Below, in pieces: positions 15,856-21,545 of a DNA stretch of 26,773 bases. The notes under the pieces are model-generated. The model saw only the letters and a list, made by a program, of their open reading frames with translations. It was not told the DNA's origin and did not search any database. How positions within the stretch are numbered: the stretch's first letter is position 1; each line of letters starts with the position of its first letter. This stretch comes from a virus. Position numbers and translations under genes: made by a program. The stretch is taken from IMG/VR virus record IMGVR_UViG_3300030012_002057, positions 1 through 26,773 of that record; one strand, given 5' to 3'.

Positions 15856-15906
15856 CGTTTAAATAACTTGCTTTGTTCGGTTTCCTTACGTCCGGAAAGT
15901 TAGGGC

Positions 15907-15930
15907 AAAAAAAAAGCCCCCGAAGGGGCT
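15907..15930 (-). terminator. Strong intrinsic terminator with UUCG loop
   Basis: On the minus strand AGCCCC (15930-15925), loop TTCG and GGGGCT (15920-15915) are followed by a run of T. The stem is closed by C-G pairs around a UUCG-type tetraloop. It lies after the 59-residue small gene and before the chaperone ATG at 15855, ending the second promoter-small ORF-terminator cassette. Confidence 0.9.
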
Positions 15931-15950
15931 GCTGTTCGTTCATAAGTATT

Positions 15951-15969
15951 GGGGGGCATTGCGCCCCCC
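15951..15969 (-). terminator. Second GC hairpin preceding the strong terminator
   Basis: GGGGGGC (15951-15957) and GCCCCCC (15963-15969) form a perfect 7-bp stem with a 5-base loop, 11 bases past the stop of the small gene. No T run follows. It forms a tandem pair with the terminator at 15907-15930 and could stabilise the short transcript's 3' end. Confidence 0.55.
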
Positions 15970-15979
15970 TTTGTTTCAC

Positions 15980-16159
15980 TTATGCGTTTTCGTTGATGTA
16001 GCTTTCAAGTTCATTCAATGCACTTTGTGCTTCGTTGCGCAGCACTTTGAATGGCTTCAACAATTTGCGTTCATTTGTGGAGGATTCGCACCATTCAGTC
16101 AGGCGTGCGCTCTTTTGTTCAAAGTCCTGGCAAAGGGTGTTGTACTTTTCAAGGTTCAT
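15980..16159 (-). CDS. 59-residue helical protein in its own promoter-terminator cassette
   Basis: ATG at 16159 opens MNLEKYNTLCQDFEQKSARL, then TEWCESSTNERKLLKPFKVL and RNEAQSALNELESYINENA. The protein is wholly helical in appearance and charged, with no membrane segment. It has a Bacteroidota promoter 35 bases upstream (16194-16226), a leader almost identical to that of the 46-residue gene at 17454, and hairpins plus a strong terminator downstream. This looks like an independently expressed unit inserted between terL and the tail genes. I cannot name a function. Small helical proteins of this kind may act as host takeover or regulatory factors, which is only an inference. Confidence 0.75.
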   Translation of the reverse strand: MNLEKYNTLCQDFEQKSARLTEWCESSTNERKLLKPFKVLRNEAQSALNELESYINENA

Positions 16160-16193
16160 AGCTGTTTGTTTTTGTTTGTTTCGTTTGATGTCT

Positions 16194-16226
16194 CAAAGAT
16201 AAGGAAACTTTTCTTTTACTTCCAAA
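16194..16226 (-). promoter_or_regulatory. Bacteroidota-type promoter for the 59-residue gene
   Basis: On the minus strand the -33 element TTTG (16226-16223) and the -7 element TATCTTTG (16201-16194) are 21 bases apart. This matches the TTTG/TAnnTTTG consensus of the primary sigma factor of Bacteroidota. The start codon follows 34 bases further, after an A/C-rich leader ending AAACAGCTATG. Confidence 0.8.
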
Positions 16227-16244
16227 ACTTTTCTTTCTTTTTTT

Positions 16245-17402
16245 CTATCCGATAGCGTAAGCCCCGAAGTTCGGGTTCGTTTGGTTGAAAGTGATCGCGT
16301 AGCGCATCGCGTCGATAGCGTGGTTAAATTGGTCTACGGGTTCATTCAGTTGCTTGCCGTTCTTATCCTCCTTCCATTTGTAGTTGCGTAGCTCCTTGAT
16401 AAGGTTCACACTCCGAGACGTGATAAGTAGCGGGCGCGAATGGAGGAACTGGATTCCGCTTCTAACCGAATCTCTACCCTTTCTTGCTCCGTGAGTATTG
16501 AATCCGTGACCGTGTATCTCATCGATGCTCTTGGGCTCTGCGGAGTCACAGATAACAACATCCGATCTATCAACGTTATTATCTCGGAGCATTTGTGCGA
16601 TATTGCTATTAGTGAGGCGCGTTGCGTAGCAGAGTTCGTCGACCGCGAAGCCGTGGCCGTCGGTGTACACTCGGACGATCGCGGTTGGGTCGTTCGTATA
16701 TCCGAAGTCGAGTCCGATGTTGAGGAGTTTAAATTCATTTGGTATCTGGTCTATTTCTTTCCAATGGGTAAAGATGGTCGCACGGCTTGTTCCTCGTTCT
16801 CCGAGTCCGTACACCCTCCAGAAGTTTTCGTCTGCTTCTTTGAAGCGTTCAATTTCCAGGAGTACACTTTCGGGAAGGAACGGGTTATCCTTGTACGTCG
16901 TTTTAAAGAAGTCGCAGTCATCGCGTTTGGGTAAGTCGTAAAGCCAATGGAATTCGTCGGAGGGGTTAAAGTCTACAATTATTCTCCCCGTGGTTCGGAG
17001 GATAAGTTGCCGCCAATCTTCGAGGGTTATCTCGTTGGCTTCGTTGATAAAGAGAACGTCACGTTTACGGCCTCGCACCTTCTGCGGTTGATCCACCGAA
17101 ATGAACTCCACGAGGTTTCCCCATAACTGGTAAGTAGCTTCCGATTTGTTGTGGAGTTCGACGTTATAGGCGTCTTCGTTTTCGAGTATCTCGAAGAAGT
17201 CCCGCATCGCCGTAGCACGAAGGGCGGGGAAGGTCTTACGGCAAATGGTTACTACGAGGCCGGTATTCTTGTAACAGAGTTCTATAAGGCATTGCAAAAT
17301 TGAGAAGGTCTTGCCACTACGCGTGCCGCCTTGATTGCAAATTATCCGCTTCTTTGAGTTCCTTACGTGATAATATGTTGCCGGAAGTTTCACCGAGTAC
17401 AA
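16245..17402 (-). CDS. terL: Terminase large subunit
   Basis: The product is 385 residues from TTG at 17402 (MYSVKLPATYYHVRNSKKRI); GTG at 17393 is the alternative. The ATPase part shows Walker A GGTRSGKT (25-32), Walker B DVLFINEANE (115-124, Glu121 catalytic) and the coupling motif RIIVDFNPS (140-148). The nuclease part shows LNIGLDFGYTND with Asp232, DVVICDSAEP with Asp286, and FNHAIDAMRYAI near the end with its Asp. It cuts concatemers and drives DNA into the head together with the small subunit and portal. At 385 residues it is compact but has all motifs. No in-frame ATG lies before Walker A, and an intrinsic terminator ends only 6 bases upstream, so it may depend on read-through from the terS operon. 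Confidence 0.92.
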   Translation of the reverse strand: MYSVKLPATYYHVRNSKKRIICNQGGTRSGKTFSILQCLIELCYKNTGLVVTICRKTFPALRATAMRDFFEILENEDAYNVELHNKSEATYQLWGNLVEFISVDQPQKVRGRKRDVLFINEANEITLEDWRQLILRTTGRIIVDFNPSDEFHWLYDLPKRDDCDFFKTTYKDNPFLPESVLLEIERFKEADENFWRVYGLGERGTSRATIFTHWKEIDQIPNEFKLLNIGLDFGYTNDPTAIVRVYTDGHGFAVDELCYATRLTNSNIAQMLRDNNVDRSDVVICDSAEPKSIDEIHGHGFNTHGARKGRDSVRSGIQFLHSRPLLITSRSVNLIKELRNYKWKEDKNGKQLNEPVDQFNHAIDAMRYAITFNQTNPNFGAYAIG

Positions 17403-17407
17403 GGTAT

Positions 17408-17430
17408 AAAAAAAGCCCCTTTCGGGGCTT
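17408..17430 (-). terminator. Intrinsic terminator directly before terL
   Basis: The minus strand reads AAGCCCC GAAA GGGGCTT, then a T run (to 17408). The GNRA loop and GC stem make it strong. It follows the 46-residue gene's stop (17454) and comes 6 bases before the terL start codon, so its stem may overlap the terL ribosome footprint. Confidence 0.88.
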
Positions 17431-17453
17431 CTGTTGGTTTGGTATTCTTGGCT

Positions 17454-17594
17454 TTAGATTTTCTCTGCCACCTTTTGCGCGATCGCGTCTATTCCCATGA
17501 GTGTCTTGCTATTTTCTTTGAGAACTTCTGAAATCAAAGCGTTCCAGTTGATTCCTTCGAGTTCTTTTTTAGCGGCGGTTACTTTGTTGTTCAT
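17454..17594 (-). CDS. 46-residue protein in its own promoter-terminator cassette
   Basis: ATG at 17594 opens MNNKVTAAKKELEGINWNAL, continuing ISEVLKENSKTLMGIDAIAQ and KVAEKI. It is helical, basic-to-neutral and without a membrane segment. A TTTG-N19-TATCTTTG promoter lies 32 bases upstream and a strong terminator (17408-17430) lies downstream. Its leader matches that of the 59-residue gene at 15980 nearly base for base, although the two proteins look unrelated. The gene separates terS from terL, which usually touch. The function is unknown. Confidence 0.75.
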   Translation of the reverse strand: MNNKVTAAKKELEGINWNALISEVLKENSKTLMGIDAIAQKVAEKI

Positions 17595-17625
17595 AGCTGT
17601 TTGTTTTTCCGTTTGTTTGATGAAT

Positions 17626-17656
17626 CAAAGATACAGCTATTTTTCCATTCTCCAAA
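17626..17656 (-). promoter_or_regulatory. Bacteroidota-type promoter for the 46-residue gene
   Basis: The -33 element TTTG (17656-17653) and the -7 element TATCTTTG (17633-17626) have the ideal 19-base spacer. The sequence lies in the 84-base gap between the small terminase stop (17679) and the small ORF. An A/T-rich UP-like tract follows towards terS. Confidence 0.85.
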
Positions 17657-17678
17657 AAAAAAATCACTTTTCTGAAAA

Positions 17679-18026
17679 TTATTTTTCATTCAACCAAGAT
17701 AGCGGCTTCTTCTCTTGTACCTCTATCTCTTGCCGTTCGATATATCCGCGCTTCTTGCCTTTGGTCTTTAGAAAGAAGATAGTCGCGGCGGGGTTGCCTT
17801 CCTTTACGAGTTTGTAGAGGTGGCTTTCTGCGAAGTCAAGAACGCCGTCTTGAATCGATGCAACCGCGCTCTTATATTCTTCGTCCGACTTCAACCAAGC
17901 GTAATGCGTGGAGCGGTCGATACCTACCATTTTGGCCGCTGTCGATACGATACCGAGGGATTTCTCCAAGGCTTCCAACATAGCCTCTTTTTTGGTGTTG
18001 GATTTGTGGGTTTTTACCGCTTCCAT
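17679..18026 (-). CDS. terS: Probable terminase small subunit
   Basis: The product is 115 residues, MEAVKTHKSNTKKEAMLEAL onward. Residues about 22-58 form a helix-turn-helix of the type seen in terminase small subunits: LGIVSTAAKMVGIDRSTHYA, then WLKSDEEYKSAV. A second helical part (DFAESHLYKLVKEGNPAATI, FFLKTKGKKRGYIERQEIEV) is the common oligomerisation and tail region in this family. It recognises phage DNA for packaging. Its start shares one base with the ParB-like stop. It precedes terL but is separated from it by a small cassette and terminator. Confidence 0.82.
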   Translation of the reverse strand: MEAVKTHKSNTKKEAMLEALEKSLGIVSTAAKMVGIDRSTHYAWLKSDEEYKSAVASIQDGVLDFAESHLYKLVKEGNPAATIFFLKTKGKKRGYIERQEIEVQEKKPLSWLNEK

Positions 18027-18520
18027 TACTTACCGCATAATTCGCATTTGGGTTTCTCCTCTTTCTCTTCCTTCTCTTCTTGTGGATCCCATACGTTAAG
18101 ACCCCATTCGTTTAGTTCGGTTGCGTCCCAATCGTTTGCAAGAATATCCATATCGTCCTCTCCGAATGCGACGTTATCTTTAATAATCATCTCCCTACAA
18201 GTGTCCTCGTAGCTTTTCCCGAGTTTTAGGAAGGTTTCCGTTTGCGCGTGATATTCCCGATCGTACACTTGAACCGTTCCGTATGTCCATCCGAGATGGC
18301 GCATCGCTCTATATCTCATATTGCCGCCGATTATGTTTCGGTTCTCATCGATGATAATCGAACGAACTGCGCTCATATCGGGCAGCGACTCGAGGCTGTT
18401 AACCAACTTCCAAAACCTCGCCTCTTTAATCTGCCTCGGGTTCCTCGGGTTGGCTGTTATCTCCGAGAGCTTCATTGGCTTGGACAATAACGGCTTCAAG
18501 GGTTTGTCTGAATTCGACAT
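18026..18520 (-). CDS. ParB-like nuclease-domain protein
   Basis: The product is 164 residues. MKLSEITANPRNPRQIKEAR and VRSIIIDENRNIIGGNMRYR, then AMRHLGW, match the ParB/sulfiredoxin-like N-terminal domain (Gly-Gly-Asn-Met-Arg-Tyr-Arg in place of the GERRxxA box). The second half, with CREMIIKDNVAFGEDDMDIL, is typical of phage versions. The C-terminus is an acidic linker ending KCELCGK, which looks like half of a zinc ribbon. In phages this domain often sits with methyltransferases or terminases, and here it lies between dcm and terS. It could be a DNA-binding or nicking helper for packaging, but this is not shown. ATG at 18475 is an alternative start that reduces overlap with the next entry. 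Confidence 0.8.
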   Translation of the reverse strand: MSNSDKPLKPLLSKPMKLSEITANPRNPRQIKEARFWKLVNSLESLPDMSAVRSIIIDENRNIIGGNMRYRAMRHLGWTYGTVQVYDREYHAQTETFLKLGKSYEDTCREMIIKDNVAFGEDDMDILANDWDATELNEWGLNVWDPQEEKEEKEEKPKCELCGK

Positions 18521-18647
18521 TATGAACGGCTAAAGTTAGGAGGAGGGTTGCGGGATCCGGCCCCGTATGGAGTCGCACTACTTCGGCGTTCTCCGTAATT
18601 AAGAGGAAGTTCTTCGCGTGGAGGAGGGCTTTACGTGCGTTTCTCAT
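18426..18647 (-). CDS. Small overlapping protein between dcm and the ParB-like gene
   Basis: From ATG 18647 the product is 73 residues, MRNARKALLHAKNFLLITEN onward, with a helical body and an acidic tail (NSQPEEPEAD). It overlaps the dcm end by 17 bases and the ParB-like start by up to 95 bases. Without it there would be about 110 bases of empty sequence, unusual in this tightly packed region. Its amino acid make-up looks like a real protein, but the long overlap leaves doubt. No family is recognised. Confidence 0.5.
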   Translation of the reverse strand: MRNARKALLHAKNFLLITENAEVVRLHTGPDPATLLLTLAVHNVEFRQTLEAVIVQANEALGDNSQPEEPEAD

Positions 18648-19509
18648 ATTCTTGGATTGCTTCAAATATACGCAAAGCTACTTGAGGGACTATTGCGTTT
18701 CCGTATGCTTTGATGGATTCTCTTCGCCATTTTGGAAAGGTGATACCGTCCAGTTCTTTGGGAAGCCCATCATCTCCTCCACAAACAGGGGGGACAGTTG
18801 GGAACCGCTCCCACCCGCAAACCGAATCGCTAATTTGTTGGTTTTGTGTTGTTGGCTCGGGCTGTTCTCCTTCTGTTTTGCGTCTTGTGTTAATGGTGTC
18901 GGGAGAAAGTTGCCGTAAAGCATTTGACTCGTGAGGCTGTTGTACTTCGTCCCGTTCCTGTATCCTTTTGCCTCTGCTCTCGCTCGCATCTCCTCGGGGT
19001 GTTCGCTGCGTTCCGTTGTCGTTGGCGTGAGCAACAAACCACACTCGGTCGCGGCGGTGGGGAGCGTTGACGGCAGCAGCTGGAAGAATAAACGGTTGTA
19101 CGGAGTACCCGTGAGCTTCCAGGTCAGCGCACACCTCCTCGAAAACCAGTCCGCCGTTCCAATTAACAAGCCCGCGAACGTTCTCTCCCACGATCCAACG
19201 CGGTGAACACTCTCGAACAATTCTAAGCATCTCCGGCCACAGATGGCGTTCGTCTTCCTTTCCTTTTCGTTTTCCTGCGGTGCTGTATGGTTGGCAGGGG
19301 AATCCTCCTGTAAGTATATCAATTCGTTTAGCGTAAGTTGCCGCGTTAAATTCTTTGATGTCTCCATATTGTTTGGCGTTTGGAAAGTGGTGCTTTAGGA
19401 CTTTGCGCGGGAACTCTTCCCACTCGCAGTTGAACAGGTTTTCCCACCCCATCCATTCGGCGGCAAGGTCGAAGCCACCGATTCCGGAAAATAGGCTTCC
19501 GTGTTTCAC
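18631..19509 (-). CDS. dcm: DNA (cytosine-5) methyltransferase
   Basis: GTG at 19509 overlaps the upstream stop as GTGA and gives a normal start (MKHGSLFSGIGGFDLAAEW, 292 residues); ATG at 19557 adds 16 residues. Motif I is LFSGIGGFD (6-14), motif IV GGFPCQPYS with catalytic Cys72, motif VI ENV (109-111), motif VIII HRRDRV (151-156), and motif X AYGNAIVP near the C-terminus. It methylates cytosine C5 in a short target, most likely to protect phage DNA from host restriction; no partner endonuclease is seen. The region between motif VIII and the C-terminus, where target recognition lies, is hydrophilic and low in complexity (ANDNGTQRTPRGDASESRGK) and coincides with a long second open frame, so its amino acids may be doubly constrained. 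Confidence 0.92.
   Translation of the reverse strand: MKHGSLFSGIGGFDLAAEWMGWENLFNCEWEEFPRKVLKHHFPNAKQYGDIKEFNAATYAKRIDILTGGFPCQPYSTAGKRKGKEDERHLWPEMLRIVRECSPRWIVGENVRGLVNWNGGLVFEEVCADLEAHGYSVQPFILPAAAVNAPHRRDRVWFVAHANDNGTQRTPRGDASESRGKRIQERDEVQQPHESNALRQLSPDTINTRRKTEGEQPEPTTQNQQISDSVCGWERFPTVPPVCGGDDGLPKELDGITFPKWRRESIKAYGNAIVPQVALRIFEAIQEYEKRT
18690..19367 (-). CDS. Overlapping open frame inside dcm (candidate second gene)
   Basis: An uninterrupted frame of 225 residues runs one base downstream of the dcm frame, from ATG 19367. It includes CGRRCLELFESVHRVGSWER, RRCALTWKLTGTPYNRLFFQ, GLLLTPTTTERSEHPEEMRA, NFLPTPLTQDAKQ and QLSPLFVEEMMGFPKNWTVS. I recognise this pattern (TWK, FQL, LLPTPT and MGFPxxWT) from hypothetical or methyltransferase-associated proteins annotated in other phages. 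It could be a real overlapping gene, or an open frame conserved only because the dcm DNA is conserved. Sequence alone does not decide. If real, it could assist or modulate the methyltransferase. Confidence 0.4.
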   Translation of the reverse strand: METSKNLTRQLTLNELIYLQEDSPANHTAPQENEKERKTNAICGRRCLELFESVHRVGSWERTFAGLLIGTADWFSRRCALTWKLTGTPYNRLFFQLLPSTLPTAATECGLLLTPTTTERSEHPEEMRARAEAKGYRNGTKYNSLTSQMLYGNFLPTPLTQDAKQKENSPSQQHKTNKLAIRFAGGSGSQLSPLFVEEMMGFPKNWTVSPFQNGEENPSKHTETQ

Positions 19510-19730
19510 GGGTGTATGATTCTGCCCTCTACGTCTCTCGCTATGGTTTCGAGCCATTCGCGGTCGTAGTGGGTCATATTGTACTCTCTTCGATGCAGCA
19601 TCCGGAGTCCTGGGGTTTGTCCGATTGCGTCGAAGTATTGCTTCTCTTCAAACTTCTCTTTCTTCGGTAGCTTCATAAACTCCCGGATGTTGTGCGCTAT
19701 CTCCTCCCGTTCTTCTTTGGTATAGGTCAT
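19506..19730 (-). CDS. Small charged protein upstream of dcm
   Basis: From ATG 19730 (ATGA overlap with the upstream stop) the product is 74 residues, MTYTKEEREEIAHNIREFMK onward. It is highly charged and helical, with KLPKKEKFEEKQYFDAIGQT in the middle and MLHRREYNMTHYDREWLETI near the end. It shows no membrane segment and no metal site. Its stop overlaps the dcm GTG start. No family is recognised; translational coupling on both sides suggests it belongs to the dcm block. Confidence 0.65.
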   Translation of the reverse strand: MTYTKEEREEIAHNIREFMKLPKKEKFEEKQYFDAIGQTPGLRMLHRREYNMTHYDREWLETIARDVEGRIIHP

Positions 19731-19876
19731 TCCTGAGTTTCTTCTTTCCAAATCGTGGAACAAACTGCTACGCGCTGATCTGCATCGGGGAAGTCCCGCT
19801 TCGTAACTACCGCGTTGATACAGCGGTGCATAAATTGATAGCGGTTCTCGCCTTTGTTGGGTTTAGGTAGTGGCAT
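19727..19876 (-). CDS. Short conserved phage protein (MPLPKP type)
   Basis: The product is 49 residues, MPLPKPNKGENRYQFMHRCI, then NAVVTKRDFPDADQRVAVCS and TIWKEETQE. This opening, with 'MPLPKPxKGE', a Cys, 'FPDxxQRxAVC' and a Trp, is a recurring small protein in phage genomes that is often found beside portal or head genes. Its function is unknown. The stop overlaps the next start as ATGA, and the start is 13 bases inside the zinc-ribbon gene. Confidence 0.7.
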   Translation of the reverse strand: MPLPKPNKGENRYQFMHRCINAVVTKRDFPDADQRVAVCSTIWKEETQE

Positions 19877-20246
19877 CTTTTAAGAGTTGTTTCAGTTCGT
19901 TTAACATCCTCCGGTTACAGCTACTGCATTGGGAGGCTTTTGTATTCGTACCGGTCGCTTTGCTGTAGAGCCGTGCGAGGTCGCCGTTAGTCGCATTGCG
20001 TGGGTTGTCGATTAGTTCCCGGATCGCGTCGAGGTCGCTTTGTTTTATCTCCGCTTGCCATTTACCGAGCGGGCAGGAGGCTACCTTTAACCGAGTTTTC
20101 GTAGGCATATGGCAACCGCAGAGTTTGGAGTCGGTAAACGCTTCCGTTACCAACGGGCCACAACTCTTCGTCGATGGTACGAAGTGTTCGCAGTCGTAGC
20201 AAATAGCGAGGCGATCAGTCCTCTTCTGTCCGGTTACGAAGAACAT
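19863..20246 (-). CDS. Cysteine-rich, probable zinc-binding protein
   Basis: The product is 127 residues, MFFVTGQKRTDRLAICYDCE onward. Cysteines occur as CYDC, C-GP, CGCH and SCPLGKW in the first 62 residues, and as CSSC near residue 108, consistent with zinc-binding. The centre contains SDLDAIRELIDNPRNATNGD, a helical part. This composition (a treble-clef-like N-terminus and a C-terminal CxxC) is known from small phage proteins of unknown role. The first 32 bases overlap the sigma-like gene. DNA binding is plausible but not demonstrated. Confidence 0.7.
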   Translation of the reverse strand: MFFVTGQKRTDRLAICYDCEHFVPSTKSCGPLVTEAFTDSKLCGCHMPTKTRLKVASCPLGKWQAEIKQSDLDAIRELIDNPRNATNGDLARLYSKATGTNTKASQCSSCNRRMLNELKQLLKDATT

Positions 20247-20688
20247 TCTTCAGGGTTTTTCGGGTGAGGTGTAGTGAGCGATATAAGGTTGATTCTCCAA
20301 TGCCAGACCGTCGAGATATTTCAGCCATATTCCATCCGCTAAGATATAGTCCGAAAACTGTTCTATCGAACCACCCGAGACGGTCGAGAATGAGTTGGAG
20401 TTGTTCTCGTTGGAGGGCTTTGGTAAGGTCGGTTTCTGTGGCTTGTTCTTGGGGTTCATTATCGTTTGTTTTATAGAGTTCCTTAAATTTTCCGCGTGTG
20501 GCTTCAAAGTACATAGCCTTAACAAAGTACCCGAAGGGGTTTTCCATATATCGCTTATCTACGCAGCGGAGATAAACGTGGTGTACAAGGTCGGTCGGAT
20601 CGTCCGTCCATCGTTTCGCAACGTGAACGAGTTTCGAATAGTTCCGTGTTAGGAATTTATTCCAATCCTCTTTGTGCCTTGATTTCAT
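20215..20688 (-). CDS. Sigma-70-like (ECF-type) transcription factor
   Basis: The product is 157 residues, MKSRHKEDWNKFLTRNYSKL onward. The first half, with WTDDPTDLVHHVYLRCVDKR and ENPFGYFVKAMYFEATRGKF, resembles sigma region 2. The second half, with LDRLGWFDRTVFGLYLSGWN, then MAEISRRSGIGESTLYRSLH, matches region 4 (a helix-turn-helix that reads the -35 box). It could redirect host RNA polymerase to phage promoters, perhaps for the structural genes for which I see no consensus promoter. Region 2 is short and divergent, so a sigma-like DNA-binding protein without promoter-melting activity remains possible. It sits between ninG-like and the zinc-ribbon gene, in the middle block. Confidence 0.7.
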   Translation of the reverse strand: MKSRHKEDWNKFLTRNYSKLVHVAKRWTDDPTDLVHHVYLRCVDKRYMENPFGYFVKAMYFEATRGKFKELYKTNDNEPQEQATETDLTKALQREQLQLILDRLGWFDRTVFGLYLSGWNMAEISRRSGIGESTLYRSLHLTRKTLKNVLRNRTEED

Positions 20689-21055
20689 TTACTTTTCTCC
20701 TGTAGTAGCGGCACTTCTCCTCGAGTTCTTCTACCGTCCACTTCTTTGTTTTGTTGCTCTCGATGAGTATAGCTTCTGCCGTTCCTTCGCCGTATTGCGC
20801 ATCCAGGTTCTTTCCGAAAACGTACTGTTGGCCCCCGGTCATATTGCATTGCTTACATTGGAACTGGCAGTTTTCTTCCTTCCATCGAGTGGCGAGTTTC
20901 GCCCGGGTGATGAAGTGGCCGCAGTCTACCTCCTTCCAATGCCGTAAACGACCGCACGTGTAACAATTTCCCCAACCTTCTTCGTTAGATCCACGCAAGC
21001 GGATGAACTGCGAGAAGATGGAATCAAGTTTGCTTTTCGTCTTCGCTATTCCCAT
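20657..21055 (-). CDS. ninG: NinG/Rap-like recombination nuclease
   Basis: The product is 132 residues. CYTCGRLRHWKEVDCGHFIT, then KEENCQFQCKQCNMTGGQQY, provides Cys pairs and His in the pattern of lambda NinG (Rap), a structure-specific nuclease that cuts recombination branch points. The N-terminal LDSIFSQFIRLRGSNEEGWG and the C-terminal helix WTVEELEEKCRYYRRKVNEI complete the family's usual layout. It would resolve recombination intermediates during replication of concatemers. The length is close to the shorter NinG proteins. It overlaps the sigma-like gene by 32 bases and the upstream gene by a similar length, so the genes are coupled. Confidence 0.85.
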   Translation of the reverse strand: MGIAKTKSKLDSIFSQFIRLRGSNEEGWGNCYTCGRLRHWKEVDCGHFITRAKLATRWKEENCQFQCKQCNMTGGQQYVFGKNLDAQYGEGTAEAILIESNKTKKWTVEELEEKCRYYRRKVNEIKAQRGLE

Positions 21056-21545
21056 TCTTTCCCGGTATTAAAAAAGGGTTATTCTTCATTCTCCAAGCGA
21101 GCTTCGCAGCCTCTGCGTCATACTCGGGGACGTTCGTAGGGTTGTCCGTACCCCGTGTAATATGTTGATGCTGTCGTTCAAGGATCGGGGCGCGTTCTTC
21201 CTCGTGCTTGGTGATGCAATCGCGAAACTCCTGCATCTTCAGACGCTCGTAGAAATTGCCATAATATCCTGTTCTCATCCGCTGACAAATTAGTTTCAAT
21301 TCCTCCAATTTCAAAACGGGGAATACTTCGAAAATCATCTCCGCGCAAAGGGCTACGTCTTCAAAACTCTGAAGGGTCTTCTTCATCTCGAGCTTTATAA
21401 CCGTCTCCTGAATCATTGAGATAACAGCCGCCCTGGTCGCTTCGGGCATAACGCGGAGCGCGGTTTTGATGTTCGTTCCTTGCTGCCAACACTCCTCCGG
21501 CGTGTACTTAAATAATCCCGTTTCTGATATAGTTGTTAAGCTCAT
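21024..21545 (-). CDS. Helical protein of the replication block, family unknown
   Basis: From ATG 21545 the product is 173 residues (MSLTTISETGLFKYTPEECW). ATG at 21647 would add 34 residues but overlaps the initiator gene by 140 bases. It is helical, with SFEDVALCAEMIFEVFPVLK, then LEELKLICQRMRTGYYGNFY and ERLKMQEFRDCITKHEEERA, which I recognise as a recurrent protein in Bacteroidota phage replication regions, without a named function. It directly follows the winged-helix initiator. A helicase-loader or initiator-partner role is conceivable from context but no ATPase motif is visible. Confidence 0.75.
   Translation of the reverse strand: MSLTTISETGLFKYTPEECWQQGTNIKTALRVMPEATRAAVISMIQETVIKLEMKKTLQSFEDVALCAEMIFEVFPVLKLEELKLICQRMRTGYYGNFYERLKMQEFRDCITKHEEERAPILERQHQHITRGTDNPTNVPEYDAEAAKLAWRMKNNPFLIPGKNGNSEDEKQT

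Noticed and set aside
20250-20525. 91-codon minus-strand frame inside the sigma-like gene
   Set aside because: Low-complexity Asn/Lys/Pro text and no motif; unlike the frame inside dcm it shows nothing I recognise.
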